Assembly: GCA_003694205.1 (NCBI GenBank)
Contig: RFKS01000185.1
Span: 1-5,522, forward strand
DNA length: 5,522 nucleotides
DNA from: Alphaproteobacteria bacterium
GTDB taxonomy: Bacteria > Pseudomonadota > Alphaproteobacteria > Sphingomonadales > Rhodothalassiaceae
Direction: 5' to 3'
In this document: positions 5,394 to 5,522 of the stretch, one piece after another
Layout of the letters: every line of letters starts with the position of its first letter
Numbering within the stretch: the first letter of the stretch is position 1
The notes under the pieces: model-generated
The model's database searches: none
Told to the model about the DNA's origin: nothing
Seen by the model: the letters and a program-made list of their open reading frames with translations, nothing else
Program-made: the position numbers and the translations under genes

Positions 5394-5522
5394 CTGTCGA
5401 CCTCCGCCACCAGCGTGGTCCTCAATTGGCGGCGCGCCCGCACAAGCAGGGACTCGAGAGCCTTCACGCTTACGCCCAGAATATCCGCCGCCTCCCGGTT
5501 CGTCAGGTCCTCATAATAACAC
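5390..5522 (-). CDS. ECF-type RNA polymerase sigma factor, C-terminal part (5' end beyond window)
   Basis: Only the last 43 complete codons are inside the window. They encode a sigma region 4 that recognises the -35 element: YYEDLTNREAADILGVSVK is the start of the helix-turn-helix, followed by the recognition helix ALESLLVRARRQLR, which ends as is typical for extracytoplasmic-function sigma factors. The polypeptide stops nine residues later (TTLVAEVDR), the usual end for this class, so no extra C-terminal domain is present. Its TGA overlaps the ATG of the putative anti-sigma gene, consistent with one operon in the order sigma, membrane protein, periplasmic sensor. The subgroup and the promoter cannot be determined because region 2 lies outside the window. 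Confidence 0.9.
   Translation of the reverse strand, partial: CYYEDLTNREAADILGVSVKALESLLVRARRQLRTTLVAEVDR

Overview
The window is high-GC DNA (about two thirds G+C by eye) from a bacterial chromosome, most likely an alphaproteobacterium. The evidence is the gene order nudC / ffs (SRP RNA) / dnaX / ybaB / recR, the alphaproteobacterial type of DnaX C-terminal domain, and an extracytoplasmic-function (ECF) sigma factor cluster with a CnrX-like periplasmic sensor. I cannot place it at order or genus level. Almost the whole window is coding.

Left part, minus strand (1-1406): the N-terminal part of a lipoprotein that looks like an M1-family metallopeptidase runs off the left edge. Upstream of it, 49 bp away and in the same direction, lies nudC (NAD(H) diphosphatase / RNA decapping Nudix enzyme).

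Centre, plus strand (about 1451-4415): a divergent intergenic region holds a promoter candidate and the small bacterial SRP RNA gene (about 1486-1580), followed by the DNA maintenance block dnaX (clamp loader tau subunit), ybaB/ebfC (nucleoid-associated protein) and recR (recombination mediator). dnaX and ybaB overlap by 4 bp and recR follows ybaB after 22 bp, so the three are probably one transcription unit.

Right part, minus strand (4393-5522): three tightly overlapping genes. They are the C-terminus of an ECF sigma factor (cut by the window edge), a small single-pass membrane protein that is probably its anti-sigma factor, and a membrane-anchored periplasmic protein of the CnrX/ZraP/Spy type with a histidine cluster. 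Both junctions are 4-bp ATGA overlaps. This looks like a signalling cassette in which the periplasmic protein senses metal or envelope stress and the membrane protein holds the sigma factor. Its last gene overlaps the end of recR tail to tail.

The nudC-to-recR part is conserved housekeeping. The least described and most interesting part is the sigma/anti-sigma/sensor cassette. No mobile elements, CRISPR arrays, tRNAs or clear intrinsic terminators were seen.
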